This document shows, piece after piece, positions 18,331-27,575 of a stretch of 64,000 nt of DNA (the first letter of the stretch is position 1; every line of letters starts with the position of its first letter). The notes under the pieces are model-generated. The model made no database searches. It was not told the origin of the DNA and saw only the letters and a program-made list of their open reading frames with translations. A program made the translations under genes and the position numbers. This stretch comes from an uncultured Thalassotalea sp. (GTDB lineage Bacteria > Pseudomonadota > Gammaproteobacteria > Enterobacterales > Alteromonadaceae), in assembly GCA_947492575.1 (NCBI GenBank), contig CANLNK010000007.1:1-64000 (forward strand), written 5' to 3'.

Positions 18331-19764
18331 ATGAATAATATACTTAAAAAAACCTACCAAATGTTCAACTTTTTTCGGCTGTCCCTTGTAGTAGCTGTTT
18401 TCTCTATTTCTGGTTGTCAAAATGAAACTGACCGATCGAGTTTAAAACGAATTATTGATCGCGGTTATGTTGCCGTTGGCACACTTTATGGTCCTAATTC
18501 TTATTACCTTGGTGCAGAAGGGCCGGCAGGTTTTGAGTATGAATTAGCAAAAAAATATGCTGAATCTTTGGGCGTTGAATTGAAAATTATGCCCAGTTAT
18601 TCACTTGATGAGTTATTTCCAAGACTTGATTCAGGCGAAGTCGACTTTTTAGCCGCGGGGTTAAACGTAACTCCCAATCGCCTAACGCAATATGATTTTG
18701 CCCCTAGTTATGACTCTGTAAGCCAAAAGCTCGTGTTTAAGCAGGGTAATCAGCGACCGCGTGCGTTAAAAGACCTGACGGGCAACTTCATGGTGACAGC
18801 AAACTCTAGTCACGTAGAGAACCTGCAGCAGTTAAAGCTCGAGAACGAAAACCTTGCTTGGCAGGAGAGCAGTGAATTTGATAGCGAAGAGCTATTATTG
18901 AAAGTCTTAAGTGGTGAAATTGATTACACAGTCGTCGATAGCCATGTGCTAGCGATAAACCGACGTTATTATCCCGATGTCAGTATCGGCTTCACCATTA
19001 AAGAACCTGCTCCACTCGCTTGGGTTGTAAGTAAAGAGAGTGATGATTCTATTTTGGGTAGCTTGATTGAGTTTTTTGGTGAAGTACATCACGACGGCAC
19101 ATTGCTAACGCTTGATGACAAGTATTACGGCCACGTCGAAAAATTCAATTATGTCGATACTCAAGCGTTCTTAGCAGCGATAGACAACACCTTACCGACT
19201 TATCAAGCGCTATTTGAAAAGTACAGTGATGGGCTGGATTGGAAGTTACTTGCGGCGATAAGCTATCAGGAATCACACTGGAATCCGAAAGCGCGTTCAC
19301 ATACTGGCGTGCGTGGCATGATGATGCTGACGTTGCCAACGGCTAAGCAAATGGGCGTGAAAAGCCGACTAGACCCAGAACAGAGCATTGCGGGTGGTGC
19401 GAAATACTTTAAGAATTTAATCGACCGTATCCCTGATCGCATTCCATTTCCCGATCGTATGTGGTTTGCACTTGCATCATATAACGTCGGTTTCGGTCAC
19501 GTGAATGATGCACGAATTATTACGCAGCGCCAAGGCGGCGACGCAGACCGCTGGGTTGATGTGAAGTCTCGCTTACCGCTGCTTAAACAGAAAAAGTACT
19601 ACAAAACAGTGAAATATGGCTACGCAAGAGGTGACGAGCCTGTGCATTATGTTGAGAACATTCGCCGTTACTACCACACGCTCTCATACTTTGATGAAAA
19701 GATTCGTAACAAAGCTGTTACAAATAATATAGAGCAAGAAGAGGTTGGGGAGTTGACTAACTAG
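18331..19764 (+). CDS. mltF: Membrane-bound lytic murein transglycosylase F
   Basis: A 477-residue peptidoglycan-cleaving lipoprotein. A signal peptide ends in a lipobox (SISGC, lipidated Cys29). Residues about 40-270 form an SBP_bac_3-like regulatory domain ([30 protein letters not shown]). Residues about 290-450 form the SLT catalytic domain with the glutamate in [11 protein letters not shown] and GVRGMMMLT. It cuts the MurNAc-GlcNAc bond with formation of 1,6-anhydromuropeptides at the outer membrane. Divergent from purL, the usual synteny. A putative Pho promoter and a 39-codon gene follow its stop. Confidence 0.95.
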   Translation: MNNILKKTYQMFNFFRLSLVVAVFSISGCQNETDRSSLKRIIDRGYVAVGTLYGPNSYYLGAEGPAGFEYELAKKYAESLGVELKIMPSYSLDELFPRLDSGEVDFLAAGLNVTPNRLTQYDFAPSYDSVSQKLVFKQGNQRPRALKDLTGNFMVTANSSHVENLQQLKLENENLAWQESSEFDSEELLLKVLSGEIDYTVVDSHVLAINRRYYPDVSIGFTIKEPAPLAWVVSKESDDSILGSLIEFFGEVHHDGTLLTLDDKYYGHVEKFNYVDTQAFLAAIDNTLPTYQALFEKYSDGLDWKLLAAISYQESHWNPKARSHTGVRGMMMLTLPTAKQMGVKSRLDPEQSIAGGAKYFKNLIDRIPDRIPFPDRMWFALASYNVGFGHVNDARIITQRQGGDADRWVDVKSRLPLLKQKKYYKTVKYGYARGDEPVHYVENIRRYYHTLSYFDEKIRNKAVTNNIEQEEVGELTN

Positions 19765-19771
19765 TCAAGAT

Positions 19772-19805
19772 TTGTCATAAAAGAGTCATATACCGCTGTC
19801 ATAAT
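19772..19805 (+). promoter_or_regulatory. Candidate PhoB box and -10 of the 39-codon gene
   Basis: TTGTCAT and GAGTCAT are 11 bp apart (GTCAT cores at 19774 and 19785) with an AAAA spacer, close to the PhoB half-site CTGTCAT arrangement. A third CTGTCAT begins at 19796. A -10-like CATAAT at 19800-19805 begins ten bases after the second half-site, the distance typical of PhoB-activated promoters that lack a -35. Transcription would start near 19812. Confidence 0.55.
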
Positions 19806-19845
19806 GACGAGGTAAACGACTTTTATGTCAAAAAGGAGGCTATTT

Positions 19846-19965
19846 ATGCCACTCAACAGAAGACGAATACAATTAAGTATTCAACGAAAAAGAATGCTAA
19901 GAGATACACAACGTAAAATTAGCAACCGCAGAAATGCATATTATAAACAAAGCCTGATGGAATAA
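19846..19965 (+). CDS. 39-residue highly basic small protein, possibly Pho-regulated
   Basis: A short frame with a near-perfect Shine-Dalgarno (AAAGGAGG, about six bases before ATG). The 39-residue product begins MPLNRRRIQLSIQRKRMLRD. It has nine Arg and three Lys against one Asp and one Glu, a net charge near +10, and is predicted to be largely one amphipathic helix. There is no signal peptide or cysteine. A strong terminator begins inside its last codons, leaving a ~170-nt monocistronic transcript, and the upstream promoter looks PhoB-dependent. Nucleic-acid, ribosome or membrane binding would suit the charge. I do not recognise the family. Confidence 0.72.
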   Translation: MPLNRRRIQLSIQRKRMLRDTQRKISNRRNAYYKQSLME

Positions 19966-19983
19966 GCCTCAGGCTTTTTTTTT
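19950..19983 (+). terminator. Terminator overlapping the end of the 39-codon gene
   Basis: AAGCCTGA at 19950-19957 pairs with TCAGGCTT at 19969-19976, followed by an uninterrupted run of about nine T. The stop codon lies in the 11-base loop, so translation to the end would disrupt the upstream arm. Confidence 0.88.
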
Positions 19984-19996
19984 GCCTAGCGTTTAG

Positions 19997-20344
19997 CTAA
20001 GCAGTGACAATAACATCGAAGCCGCCAAATACAATCCTAGACCCGTCAAATGGCATGGTTAACTCTAGCCCTTCGAATTCAGCCATGACTTGCTCCATTG
20101 ATTGCTCTCGCACTGTTTTGGAAGGCCATACAATCCAAGAAAAAACTACTTGTTCATCGTCTTTGCATTTTACGGCCATGGGAAACGACGTTATCTGGCC
20201 GTCGGGTACATCCTCACCCCAACACTCGTAGTAGCTTAGTGCGCCATGCTTTTTCACTAACGTTGCAAATATCTGACAGTGTTCAATATAGGCAGCTTTA
20301 TTCTCCGTGGGCACAGCAGCAACAAATCCATCAACATAGCTCAT
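19997..20344 (-). CDS. DUF1428 family protein
   Basis: A 115-residue cytoplasmic protein opening MSYVDGFVAAVPTENKAAY and containing YYECWGEDVPDGQITSFP and PFDGSRIVFGGFDVIV, all typical of DUF1428 (E. coli YbaA-like), a dimeric alpha/beta-barrel fold. No activity is established for the family. It converges on the small basic gene. The upstream 276 bp (20345-20620) contain no supported gene. Confidence 0.88.
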   Translation of the reverse strand: MSYVDGFVAAVPTENKAAYIEHCQIFATLVKKHGALSYYECWGEDVPDGQITSFPMAVKCKDDEQVVFSWIVWPSKTVREQSMEQVMAEFEGLELTMPFDGSRIVFGGFDVIVTA

Positions 20345-20620
20345 CTTTTTAACGCCTTTAGTCTGTAATTCAATGTCTTTCTCAAAATGTGTAGCTCAGA
20401 GTGTGTAACGAGTGAGTAATAGCCAAAAAAATAAACATAGTGCAATACACAGAAAAGCCAAAGCCTACTCATCAATTGATAGGCAGGCTCTGGAATATCG
20501 TATTAAGGAAAGTTTAGTAGTACTGGTGTCAACTACATTGATGGCAAAGGTACTGAGGGCAACGACACAGAAACCAAAAACACCAAATTCAATAATACAG
20601 GCAGCGCGCAGACAAACAAT

Positions 20621-22606
20621 CTAATGACTGTGTGCAGTGCCGCTGGCGTGCAGTTCCTCATGACTGTGGCTGCGTCGTTCTAGTTCCCCAGCACGGCTAA
20701 ACGAACTGTCTAACTCTCCTTTGAAACAGTTGATGATCCAAGGGAAGCTATCAGTTACGAAGTAACCATACTGGCCATCAACAGTCATACCGTTACATTG
20801 ATCTAAGTCGCCTGCGCCTTCAACGAATTCCCAGTCGCCACGAAATTGACCGTCATAATTACTGCTAGCGATATCTCCTACACCAGCTTGCGGGGTTAGA
20901 TAGCCTTCAACATCTTGGCGCTCGCCACCGTTATTCTTCAGTTGATAGCTCGACTGTGCCTTGCGAGTTTCACCTGTCGACGAGTCGATAAAGCAACTGC
21001 CGAAAATAGGGTAGCCGTCGGCGGCAAAGCCGATAACAGGTGACGCAATACCTTCTTCACATGCTTGTGTAAACATGGCGACAGGGTTGGCGTGGTAATG
21101 GTATTTACCTGTAGGCTGTGTATGCGCGTTGTGCTGGTCTGTACCAAACGTATTCAGTGGTGACATTGGATCGTAGCGCCATGGGTTGGCATTCTGATCT
21201 GGTCCGCAACCAATTTTCTCTTCGCCAAGTGGTTCGTCACCCACGCCATAACAAGCTGCTGGAAGAATATCGAGTGTTACGCCGTTTAACATGACAGCTT
21301 CGGTTGTCCCGATAACTAAGCTTGTTGGTGAAGTAGCTTGTTTAGGGGTTATCGGAATATTATAAGAAGACTGTACTTCGGCTACATCATTAGCAAAGCG
21401 GGCGCTTTGATCATTAAAGTCGTGATTTGGGATTTGATTGATTTGAACAACACACTCGCTGGCGTTTGCTGAAATAGTTACGCTGCCGCTAAATGAAAGA
21501 CCTCGCTTTATGTCCTCAACACTTGACTGAAATGTACCTAAGTACTCTATACAGCTGCCTGATTGCTCCACAAAAATCTTATCGGTGATATCTAAGTTAT
21601 TGCTTTCTGCTGTCACCGTAACGCTAACAGGCGTAGACGCTAATTGACCGTCATTGACACTAAGAGTAATAACGTAATCTCCGCTAGCATCTGGTACAAA
21701 TGTGATGCTCTGTGCACTCTGCTGAGCTTCAGTTAGTGCGAGTTGGCTGCCTTTAGGCAGATCGCCTAGTGTCCATTGATAGGTGATAGCATCACCATTA
21801 GGGTCGCTACTGTTAGCGCCTGAAATCGTTATACTTTGCTCAACATCAACCGTCTGATCTGTACCTGCATTAGCAATTGGCGCCTGATTGGTTTGTGTTT
21901 CTTCGGTTACGGTAATTGTGACAGTAGCAGCAGCCGAATCATCGGTACCATCGTTCACAAAAAGTGAAAACACATATTCTCCTGCAATATCAGGTGTAAA
22001 GGTTACGCTAATTTGATCTTCATCGGTAAGCTCAGCAGCGCTACCAGAAGGGGCACTCGCAATGCTCCATAGGTAGGTTAGGGTGTCTCCGTCACTATCG
22101 CTGCTGTCTGCACCCGATAATGTGACTGTTTCCCCTAAAACAACAGATGTATTAGCACCTGCATTGGCGATAGGTACCTGATTGGTTTGCGTTTCTTCGG
22201 TTACGGTAATTGTTACGGTCGCTGGCGCCGAATCCTCAGTGCCATCATTCACAACAAGTGAAAACACATATTCTCCCGCGACGTCAGGTGTAAAGGTCGC
22301 GCTAACTTGACCTTCACCTGAAAGCGAGGCCGCGCTGCCAGTTGGGGAACTTGTAATGCTCCACAAGTAGGTTAAGGCATCTCCGTCACTATCGCTGCTG
22401 TCTGCACCTGATAGTGTGATTGTTTCTCCTAAAACGACCGATGTGCTAGCGCCTGCATTGGCGATTGGGGCATTATTTGTTGGTGTAGTGGGCTCGGAGG
22501 GGACGACTGGTTCAGGGCTTGAAGAACTATCACTAGAACCACCACCACAGCCTGACAAAAGAATAATGCTCGTAAGCGAAGAAATAATAACAGGGGAAAG
22601 CTTCAT
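20621..22606 (-). CDS. Lipoprotein with three PKD-like repeats and a YHYH domain
   Basis: A 661-residue outer-membrane or surface lipoprotein: signal peptide with lipobox LLSGC (Cys20), then a Gly/Ser/Pro-rich linker. Three Ig-like PKD/cadherin-type domains at about 45-139, 143-237 and 241-334 (each with PIANAG, SGADSSDSDGD-like and YVFSL.VNDGT motifs) follow, then a C-terminal YHYH domain (about 345-640). That domain contains KYHYHANP, GFAADGYPIFGS and several cysteines and histidines. YHYH-domain proteins are secreted, of unknown function, often near copper or oxidase genes. The tail is His-rich (RRSHSHEELHASGTAHSH), suggesting metal affinity. Monocistronic. Confidence 0.85.
   Translation of the reverse strand: MKLSPVIISSLTSIILLSGCGGGSSDSSSSPEPVVPSEPTTPTNNAPIANAGASTSVVLGETITLSGADSSDSDGDALTYLWSITSSPTGSAASLSGEGQVSATFTPDVAGEYVFSLVVNDGTEDSAPATVTITVTEETQTNQVPIANAGANTSVVLGETVTLSGADSSDSDGDTLTYLWSIASAPSGSAAELTDEDQISVTFTPDIAGEYVFSLFVNDGTDDSAAATVTITVTEETQTNQAPIANAGTDQTVDVEQSITISGANSSDPNGDAITYQWTLGDLPKGSQLALTEAQQSAQSITFVPDASGDYVITLSVNDGQLASTPVSVTVTAESNNLDITDKIFVEQSGSCIEYLGTFQSSVEDIKRGLSFSGSVTISANASECVVQINQIPNHDFNDQSARFANDVAEVQSSYNIPITPKQATSPTSLVIGTTEAVMLNGVTLDILPAACYGVGDEPLGEEKIGCGPDQNANPWRYDPMSPLNTFGTDQHNAHTQPTGKYHYHANPVAMFTQACEEGIASPVIGFAADGYPIFGSCFIDSSTGETRKAQSSYQLKNNGGERQDVEGYLTPQAGVGDIASSNYDGQFRGDWEFVEGAGDLDQCNGMTVDGQYGYFVTDSFPWIINCFKGELDSSFSRAGELERRSHSHEELHASGTAHSH
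21884..22471 (-). repeat. Two tandem ~294-bp direct repeats encoding PKD domains
   Basis: Codons 46-143 and 144-241 of the YHYH lipoprotein gene form two adjacent 98-codon units that stay close at the DNA level. Stretches such as the TEETQTNQ linker and the SDSDGD loop are nearly unchanged. The third PKD domain has diverged much further. This indicates recent in-frame duplication or recurrent gene conversion. Confidence 0.75.
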
Positions 22607-22949
22607 AACCGTACCTCATAATTAGTTATTGTCGGTAACTATATGAAAGGTAGGCGCAACTAACAATTCATGCAATGTAAAGGTTGTGTAAAGAATTGGT
22701 CGGATGAGAATAGCTGGCGCCATTGGTAGCCATGCAATATAGTGCTCTCAGCAGTGGCTAAGGTGAAGTAGCTTATTTCTGTTCTTATAGTCTCGATGAA
22801 TAGGTTTAGACTTCAATTGAGAGACAGCTACGAGCGAATAGCTGACATCTAGCGTTTATAAATGAATTATTCGTCCTCTATAAACGCTCTAAACAATTTG
22901 CTATAAACATTGTATCGAAAGGATTAATCATTAGAAACGGACTCACTAA
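22607..22949. other. 343-bp divergent intergenic region with two inverted repeats
   Basis: This lies between the YHYH lipoprotein start and the AT-rich secreted gene. It contains CAGCTA...TAGCTG (about 22825-22844) and a perfect 10-bp inverted repeat, AGCGTTTATA at 22851-22860 and TATAAACGCT at 22879-22888, with a smaller GAAT/ATTC stem in its loop. No T-tract follows, so it is more likely a leader structure or operator than a terminator. No gene seen. Confidence 0.5.
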
Positions 22950-24347
22950 ATGAACGTCTCCCTCTATACAAAGCATTTAATGAACCTCTCATATATTTTA
23001 ATTGTTACGTTATCTATTGCTAGCTTTGCCCTTCATGGACAAGAGGTACCTAAAGAAAAGTTGAACGCTGCAATTGCTGAACTTGAAAAGGCTCTAATAG
23101 ACGGAATATCGAAGAAAATTAATGGCTCAAGGGTTTATTTTAAGAGTGAAGTTCCATACACGGTCGATGTAAATGGGAACTTTGATATACTTTTTTACAT
23201 CACATCTAATAGTGATATTGAGGACTTAAGTTGGGATATTAAACTAACTGTATATAAGAAAGAAAAAACACTTTTAACTCGAAAAATGTATGAGTTAAAA
23301 GAACTTAAAACACCTCCCTCTATAGCTCACCACAAAAATCAGCGTATATTCAAATCAAGTTTGAAAATTGATGAGATCGGAGGATACGTCATTGTTATTG
23401 AATCAAGCACTGTCGATAAACAAGGCAAACGAGTACTACATAAGGTTACAGAAGAAATTAGGGTTCAAACTCCACCTGCGATTTCTTTAACAGGTGAGAT
23501 TATTGATACACTTATAGATACCAATAATAACGGGCTCGCAGATAAATTAAGGATTGTATTGCCATTTAATAGAATTACTAATTCAGATGAAAAATATTTG
23601 GTTTATGCGGAAATAGGAAATGAAATAATTAATGGAATTGGAGAGATAGAGGAAACTAAAACTGTTGAGACAAACAATAAGCCCTTAATACGTAGGTTCT
23701 TAACTAAAAACATAATTGCCCATGGACAAGGGATTGTAAATAGTTCAGACACCGCTGTTGAAATCGAGTTTAAAGGTAAAGATATTGCTAAAAAGCATCG
23801 TGAAGGCAAGCTTAGGGTTATTAATATATCTATTAAACCAATCAACTTTTCTATTTTAAAAGGTATTAAAAGAATTCCTTTACTAGGCGAAATTAAATCT
23901 TACTCATACAAACAGTTTGAACGACAACTGATTACTGTAAACCAAGAGAAAGCTGATATTTCATTAGTTGACCAAGATCTGGATGGTGTTTTTGATGGCC
24001 TAAGTATTAAGTTTGATGTTTCTGTTGTGTTTGATAGTGAATATGAAGCAAGAATGCTCTTTGGGGAACAACCATACCCCTTATTCGAAATTAAAGAGTA
24101 TTTTGAACTAAGCGAAGGCCGGCATGAAATTAATATATTTGTACCAGCTCAAAGATTAGTGAATGCAAAAGCTAACGGGCGAACAGTTATTACAGCTTTT
24201 CATTTTAGAAACATTAAAAGTAAAGATTGGACTACAGGGATAAGACATAACTTTGGAGTAACGCCTCCATTTACATGTGAAGATTTTGGCGACTGCACGA
24301 TAAGACTACCTAAACCCAAAAAACTAACACAGGACAACTACCATTAA
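22950..24347 (+). CDS. Uncharacterised secreted protein with two Ca-binding-like aspartate loops
   Basis: A 465-residue protein with an N-terminal signal sequence (hydrophobic stretch SYILIVTLSIASFALHG at about 13-29). The mature part looks all-beta: several Ig-like modules of 90-110 residues, among them a VYFKSEVPYTVDVNGNFDIL segment. Two Asp/Asn-rich loops, DTNNNGLADKL (about 191-201) and DQDLDGVFDGL (about 344-354), resemble EF-hand or thrombospondin-type-3 calcium loops. Family not recognised. The coding sequence is clearly more AT-rich and Lys/Ile/Asn-rich than neighbouring genes, which may reflect horizontal acquisition. Monocistronic, divergent from the YHYH lipoprotein. Confidence 0.65.
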   Translation: MNVSLYTKHLMNLSYILIVTLSIASFALHGQEVPKEKLNAAIAELEKALIDGISKKINGSRVYFKSEVPYTVDVNGNFDILFYITSNSDIEDLSWDIKLTVYKKEKTLLTRKMYELKELKTPPSIAHHKNQRIFKSSLKIDEIGGYVIVIESSTVDKQGKRVLHKVTEEIRVQTPPAISLTGEIIDTLIDTNNNGLADKLRIVLPFNRITNSDEKYLVYAEIGNEIINGIGEIEETKTVETNNKPLIRRFLTKNIIAHGQGIVNSSDTAVEIEFKGKDIAKKHREGKLRVINISIKPINFSILKGIKRIPLLGEIKSYSYKQFERQLITVNQEKADISLVDQDLDGVFDGLSIKFDVSVVFDSEYEARMLFGEQPYPLFEIKEYFELSEGRHEINIFVPAQRLVNAKANGRTVITAFHFRNIKSKDWTTGIRHNFGVTPPFTCEDFGDCTIRLPKPKKLTQDNYH

Positions 24348-24458
24348 GGTATGTCTGCTTCTGGTGAGTTTTCGACAGTCAGATTTAATTGAGTTCTATT
24401 AATCAAATCTGACAGATCGAGTTAAGATTTATGCTGGTAAAAATAGATGTGAGATCGC

Positions 24459-24944
24459 TTATCTGCGTCTTGTTGGTATATCCAGTAGTTCGATAATCGC
24501 TTGAGAAATAGCTTCGATTTTTTCGATGTCTTCAGGAATAATTAGCACTGTATCGTCACCTGCAATTGTGCCCATAATGCCAATCGACTCTTCAAGTGAA
24601 TCAAGTACTCTTGCCATTAATGGCGCTCCGCCAGTACCCGTTTTTAGAATGATCTGATAATTATTGTGCTGTAAATCAAGCGCTATTGTTTCGATAGGGT
24701 GCTTTGTTTTGGGAATGATTAAAGCATCTGGTAAGTTGTAGCAAATCTCATTTTGGCTATTACGCGTTTTGACAGCACCTAGTTTCGCCAACATACGAGA
24801 GACTTTTGACTGCGATACTTGTTCAAACCCTTTTTCCGCTAAAGCAAATGACAACTCTTCCTGCGAGCGGTAGGTGCCTTGTTTAATTAATGCCTTGAAT
24901 GTTTGTAGTAGCGCTTGTTCGTCTTTGTTTTTTGGTTGAGTCAT
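24459..24944 (-). CDS. argR: Arginine repressor ArgR
   Basis: A 161-residue winged-helix repressor. The N-terminal DNA-binding domain has the expected SQEEL...KGFEQVSQSKVSRMLAKLGAVKTRN helix-turn-helix. The C-terminal oligomerisation and arginine-binding domain shows TGTGGAPLMARVLD and GTIAGDDTVLII, with the Asp pair that contacts arginine. It represses arginine biosynthesis as a hexamer with arginine as corepressor. Length is standard. It lies 159 bp downstream of tadA on the same strand; no ARG box is obvious in that gap. Confidence 0.95.
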   Translation of the reverse strand: MTQPKNKDEQALLQTFKALIKQGTYRSQEELSFALAEKGFEQVSQSKVSRMLAKLGAVKTRNSQNEICYNLPDALIIPKTKHPIETIALDLQHNNYQIILKTGTGGAPLMARVLDSLEESIGIMGTIAGDDTVLIIPEDIEKIEAISQAIIELLDIPTRRR

Positions 24945-25103
24945 TATCGTTATTGCTGTCTTGTTACTACTTTCTGCGACTCAGCGATTGGATTGGCAAT
25001 GTTGTCGCTCATTTTGGGTATTCGTTTAAATGTTCTTGGTGCTAAAGCGCTCAGTGCTCGCCGCTTTATATCCTAGCTGGCTTATTTTAGCTGCCTTGTA
25101 CTT

Positions 25104-25682
25104 TTAGCTATCTTGCTGCTTAGCTTTTTTCGCCTTTTTAAGCGCCTTAATTTCTGCTCTTCGACGCTTGAAGAAGCTCGATAGCATATCACTACATTCA
25201 CTTTGTTTTAAACCCGAATCAACATCAACTAGGTGATTGAGCTTTGGGCTTTGCAGCAGATTGAAAACAGTACCACCGGCCCCTGTTTTTTCATCAGCTG
25301 TACCATAGACTACTCGTTTAACACGGCTATGTACTAAAAGTCCCGCGCACATCGGGCAAGGCTCTAACGTGACATAAAGTGTGCAGTCAATCAATCGATA
25401 GTTATTAAGGTGTTGACCAGCTTGGCGAATGGCAATCATCTCTGCGTGGGCAGACGGATCATTATTCATAATTGACTGGTTGTAACCTTCACCAATAATT
25501 TGACCATCATAAACAATGACAGCACCAACAGGGATCTCATTATGGCTTTCTGCAATACGAGCAAGCTCCATCGCTCGTGCCATAAACTGATGGTCAAGTT
25601 CGCTAAAGCCAGTCTCGTTCAAACTAGTTTCGTCCGAATGAGCCTCTTGCTCTGCCTGCGGTGTACAGGAATGTTCAGTCAT
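25104..25682 (-). CDS. tadA: tRNA-specific adenosine deaminase
   Basis: A 192-residue zinc deaminase that converts A34 to inosine in tRNA-Arg(ACG). The zinc site is HAE (H79, with proton-shuttle E81) plus PCPMC (C109, C112). The C-terminus is a basic helix (RRRAEIKALKKAKKAKQQ). The start overlaps the hemW stop as TAATG, so translation is probably coupled. This gives an N-terminal extension of about 25 residues before the usual family start, which could instead be an untranslated artefact. Third gene of rdgB-hemW-tadA. Confidence 0.93.
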   Translation of the reverse strand: MTEHSCTPQAEQEAHSDETSLNETGFSELDHQFMARAMELARIAESHNEIPVGAVIVYDGQIIGEGYNQSIMNNDPSAHAEMIAIRQAGQHLNNYRLIDCTLYVTLEPCPMCAGLLVHSRVKRVVYGTADEKTGAGGTVFNLLQSPKLNHLVDVDSGLKQSECSDMLSSFFKRRRAEIKALKKAKKAKQQDS

Positions 25683-26848
25683 TACAAAAACATCTCGAGT
25701 AAATCATTGAGGTAACGATGACCAAGTGGAGTCACCTGCCAGTTATCATGACTTGTCGATAATAACCCCTTTATCAGCGCTTGAGAAAGTGGCTTATCGA
25801 GTAGCTTCGCTTCTAGCCCTGTGGTGTCACTAAAACGACTGATTGGGAAAGCTTCACGTAATCTAAGCTGATTCATCATAAACTCAAACGGTAATTCGTC
25901 TTTTTGCACCACGTTGATGTGATCTAGTGCAGCTCTACCAGGGGTTAAGTAGCCTTTAGGGTGCTTAACCTTGATGGTACGAGTAATCTCGCCTGTTTGC
26001 AGGTTCGTCACTTTTCCATGGGCGCCACAGCCAATGCCCAAATAATCACCAAATCGCCAATAGTTTAAGTTGTGAGCGCTTTGTTTATTCGGCTTGCTAA
26101 AAGCCGAAATCTCGTATTGCGTAAAACCGTTGTCTTTAAGTAATTGGCTACCTAGCTCTTGAATCGTCCACAACGTTTCGTCTTGGGGCAGTTTTGGCGG
26201 TTTTGAGGCAAATGCGGTATTCGGTTCAATCGTTAATTGATACCAAGACAGATGGTCAGGGCCTAAGGCAATTGCTTGTTGTAGATCGTCCAATGCACCT
26301 TCAACAGATTGATTGGGTAGGCCGTGCATTAAGTCTAAATTAAAGCTCTTTACTCCACTGGTTTTTGCCAGTGCAGCAGCATTAAGCGCCTGCTCTGTGT
26401 CGTGTATTCGGCCGAGTTTAATTAGCTTGTCTGACGCAAAGCTTTGCACGCCAATTGACAGTCGAGTCACACCAGCATCGGCAAATCCTGAAAATTTCCC
26501 CGCTTCTACCGTGCCAGGATTTGCTTCTAGCGTTACTTCCATATCATGGCTTGCAGGTAAACGCTGATAAACTTGTTTAAGCAGCGACGCTATTGCTTCC
26601 GGCGAAAATAGGCTGGGTGTACCACCACCGATGAAAATAGAGTGCAAGGTTCTACCTGCTAAGTTAAAGCGGGCAATATCGTCATCTAAGTCTTTAATGA
26701 GTGCGTCGACATAGTCCATTTCAGGAATGTCTTGCTGGCCGTTACTTTTCCTAAAAGTATGTGAATTAAAATCACAATACGGGCATTTCTCCACACACCA
26801 AGGGATGTGGATATAAAGTGAAAGTGGCTGCTGTACCAATAATGTCAT
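25682..26848 (-). CDS. hemW: Radical SAM heme chaperone HemW
   Basis: A 388-residue radical SAM protein. The cluster motif is C18-x3-C22-x2-C25 (PWCVEKCPYCDF), followed by FIGGGTPSLF and SIGVQSF motifs and a C-terminal HemN_C domain. The motif has the HemW arrangement without HemN's fourth cysteine, so the likely role is binding heme and delivering it to respiratory proteins rather than acting as coproporphyrinogen dehydrogenase. It follows rdgB by ten bases and overlaps tadA by one, an operon seen in many gammaproteobacteria. Confidence 0.93.
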   Translation of the reverse strand: MTLLVQQPLSLYIHIPWCVEKCPYCDFNSHTFRKSNGQQDIPEMDYVDALIKDLDDDIARFNLAGRTLHSIFIGGGTPSLFSPEAIASLLKQVYQRLPASHDMEVTLEANPGTVEAGKFSGFADAGVTRLSIGVQSFASDKLIKLGRIHDTEQALNAAALAKTSGVKSFNLDLMHGLPNQSVEGALDDLQQAIALGPDHLSWYQLTIEPNTAFASKPPKLPQDETLWTIQELGSQLLKDNGFTQYEISAFSKPNKQSAHNLNYWRFGDYLGIGCGAHGKVTNLQTGEITRTIKVKHPKGYLTPGRAALDHINVVQKDELPFEFMMNQLRLREAFPISRFSDTTGLEAKLLDKPLSQALIKGLLSTSHDNWQVTPLGHRYLNDLLEMFL

Positions 26849-26858
26849 TGTTTATGGC

Positions 26859-27443
26859 TTAGAAATGGCTAACGAGTTGCTTAAGTGCTTTGCCGCGATG
26901 GCTAAGCTTGTTTTTCTCGTCTCTTGGCAGTTGAGCTGAACTGCATTGATGACTTTCAACCCAAAACAGTGGGTCATAGCCAAAACCTTGTTCACCTTGC
27001 GGAGCCAATAACATGCTGCCTTCCCAAACGCCATGGCAAATAATCGGTGTTGGATCATCGGCATGGCGCATGTAAACGAGTACACAATGAAAACGACCTG
27101 TGCGCTTTTCTGCTTCGACGCCATCAAGCTCGGCTAGTAACTTAGCGTTGTTCGTTGCATCAGTGGCATCTTCACCAGCATAGCGTGCAGAAATAACACC
27201 TGGTGCGCCATTAAGGGCATCTACTTCTAATCCCGAGTCATCAGCAATGGCGGGTAGGCCAGTAATCTTGGCTGCGTGTCTAGCCTTAATAATGGCATTC
27301 TCTACAAAGGTGGTGCCTGTTTCGGCGACTTCAGGTACATCAAATTGGCTTTGCGGCACAATATCAATATTGTGATCAGCGAGAAGATTAGCTAATTCTT
27401 TTACTTTACCTTGGTTGCCGGTAGCCAGAACAATTTTTGTCAT
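26859..27443 (-). CDS. rdgB: XTP/dITP pyrophosphatase (Ham1/RdgB)
   Basis: A 194-residue house-cleaning nucleotidase. It hydrolyses XTP and dITP to monophosphates, keeping deaminated purines out of DNA. The family start [12 protein letters not shown], the catalytic [13 protein letters not shown] and ARYAG motifs, GFGYDPLF and LSHRGKAL are all present. First gene of the rdgB-hemW-tadA run and divergent from the EamA permease gene. Confidence 0.95.
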   Translation of the reverse strand: MTKIVLATGNQGKVKELANLLADHNIDIVPQSQFDVPEVAETGTTFVENAIIKARHAAKITGLPAIADDSGLEVDALNGAPGVISARYAGEDATDATNNAKLLAELDGVEAEKRTGRFHCVLVYMRHADDPTPIICHGVWEGSMLLAPQGEQGFGYDPLFWVESHQCSSAQLPRDEKNKLSHRGKALKQLVSHF

Positions 27444-27575
27444 AGGAAAAGGTTACTTTTGGGGGAAATAATTGCTGCGCATTATATCAATACCCGAGAT
27501 TAGTTGTTAAGTTATACGAACTACTTTACGTATTAAATCTCCTGCATTTTTCTTTTCTCATACCAAGGATGTCTC

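Noticed and set aside
20412-20624. 70-codon plus-strand frame between DUF1428 and the YHYH lipoprotein
   Set aside because: Polar, low-complexity product, no ribosome binding site and overlap with the end of a confident gene on the other strand.
21884-22471. Tandem repeats considered as a CRISPR array
   Set aside because: Units are 294 bp, contiguous without spacers and in frame with protein domains.
24381-24412. CAGATTTAATT/AATCAAATCTG hairpin after the AT-rich secreted gene
   Set aside because: One mismatch, long A/T stem and no T-tract; too weak to call a terminator.
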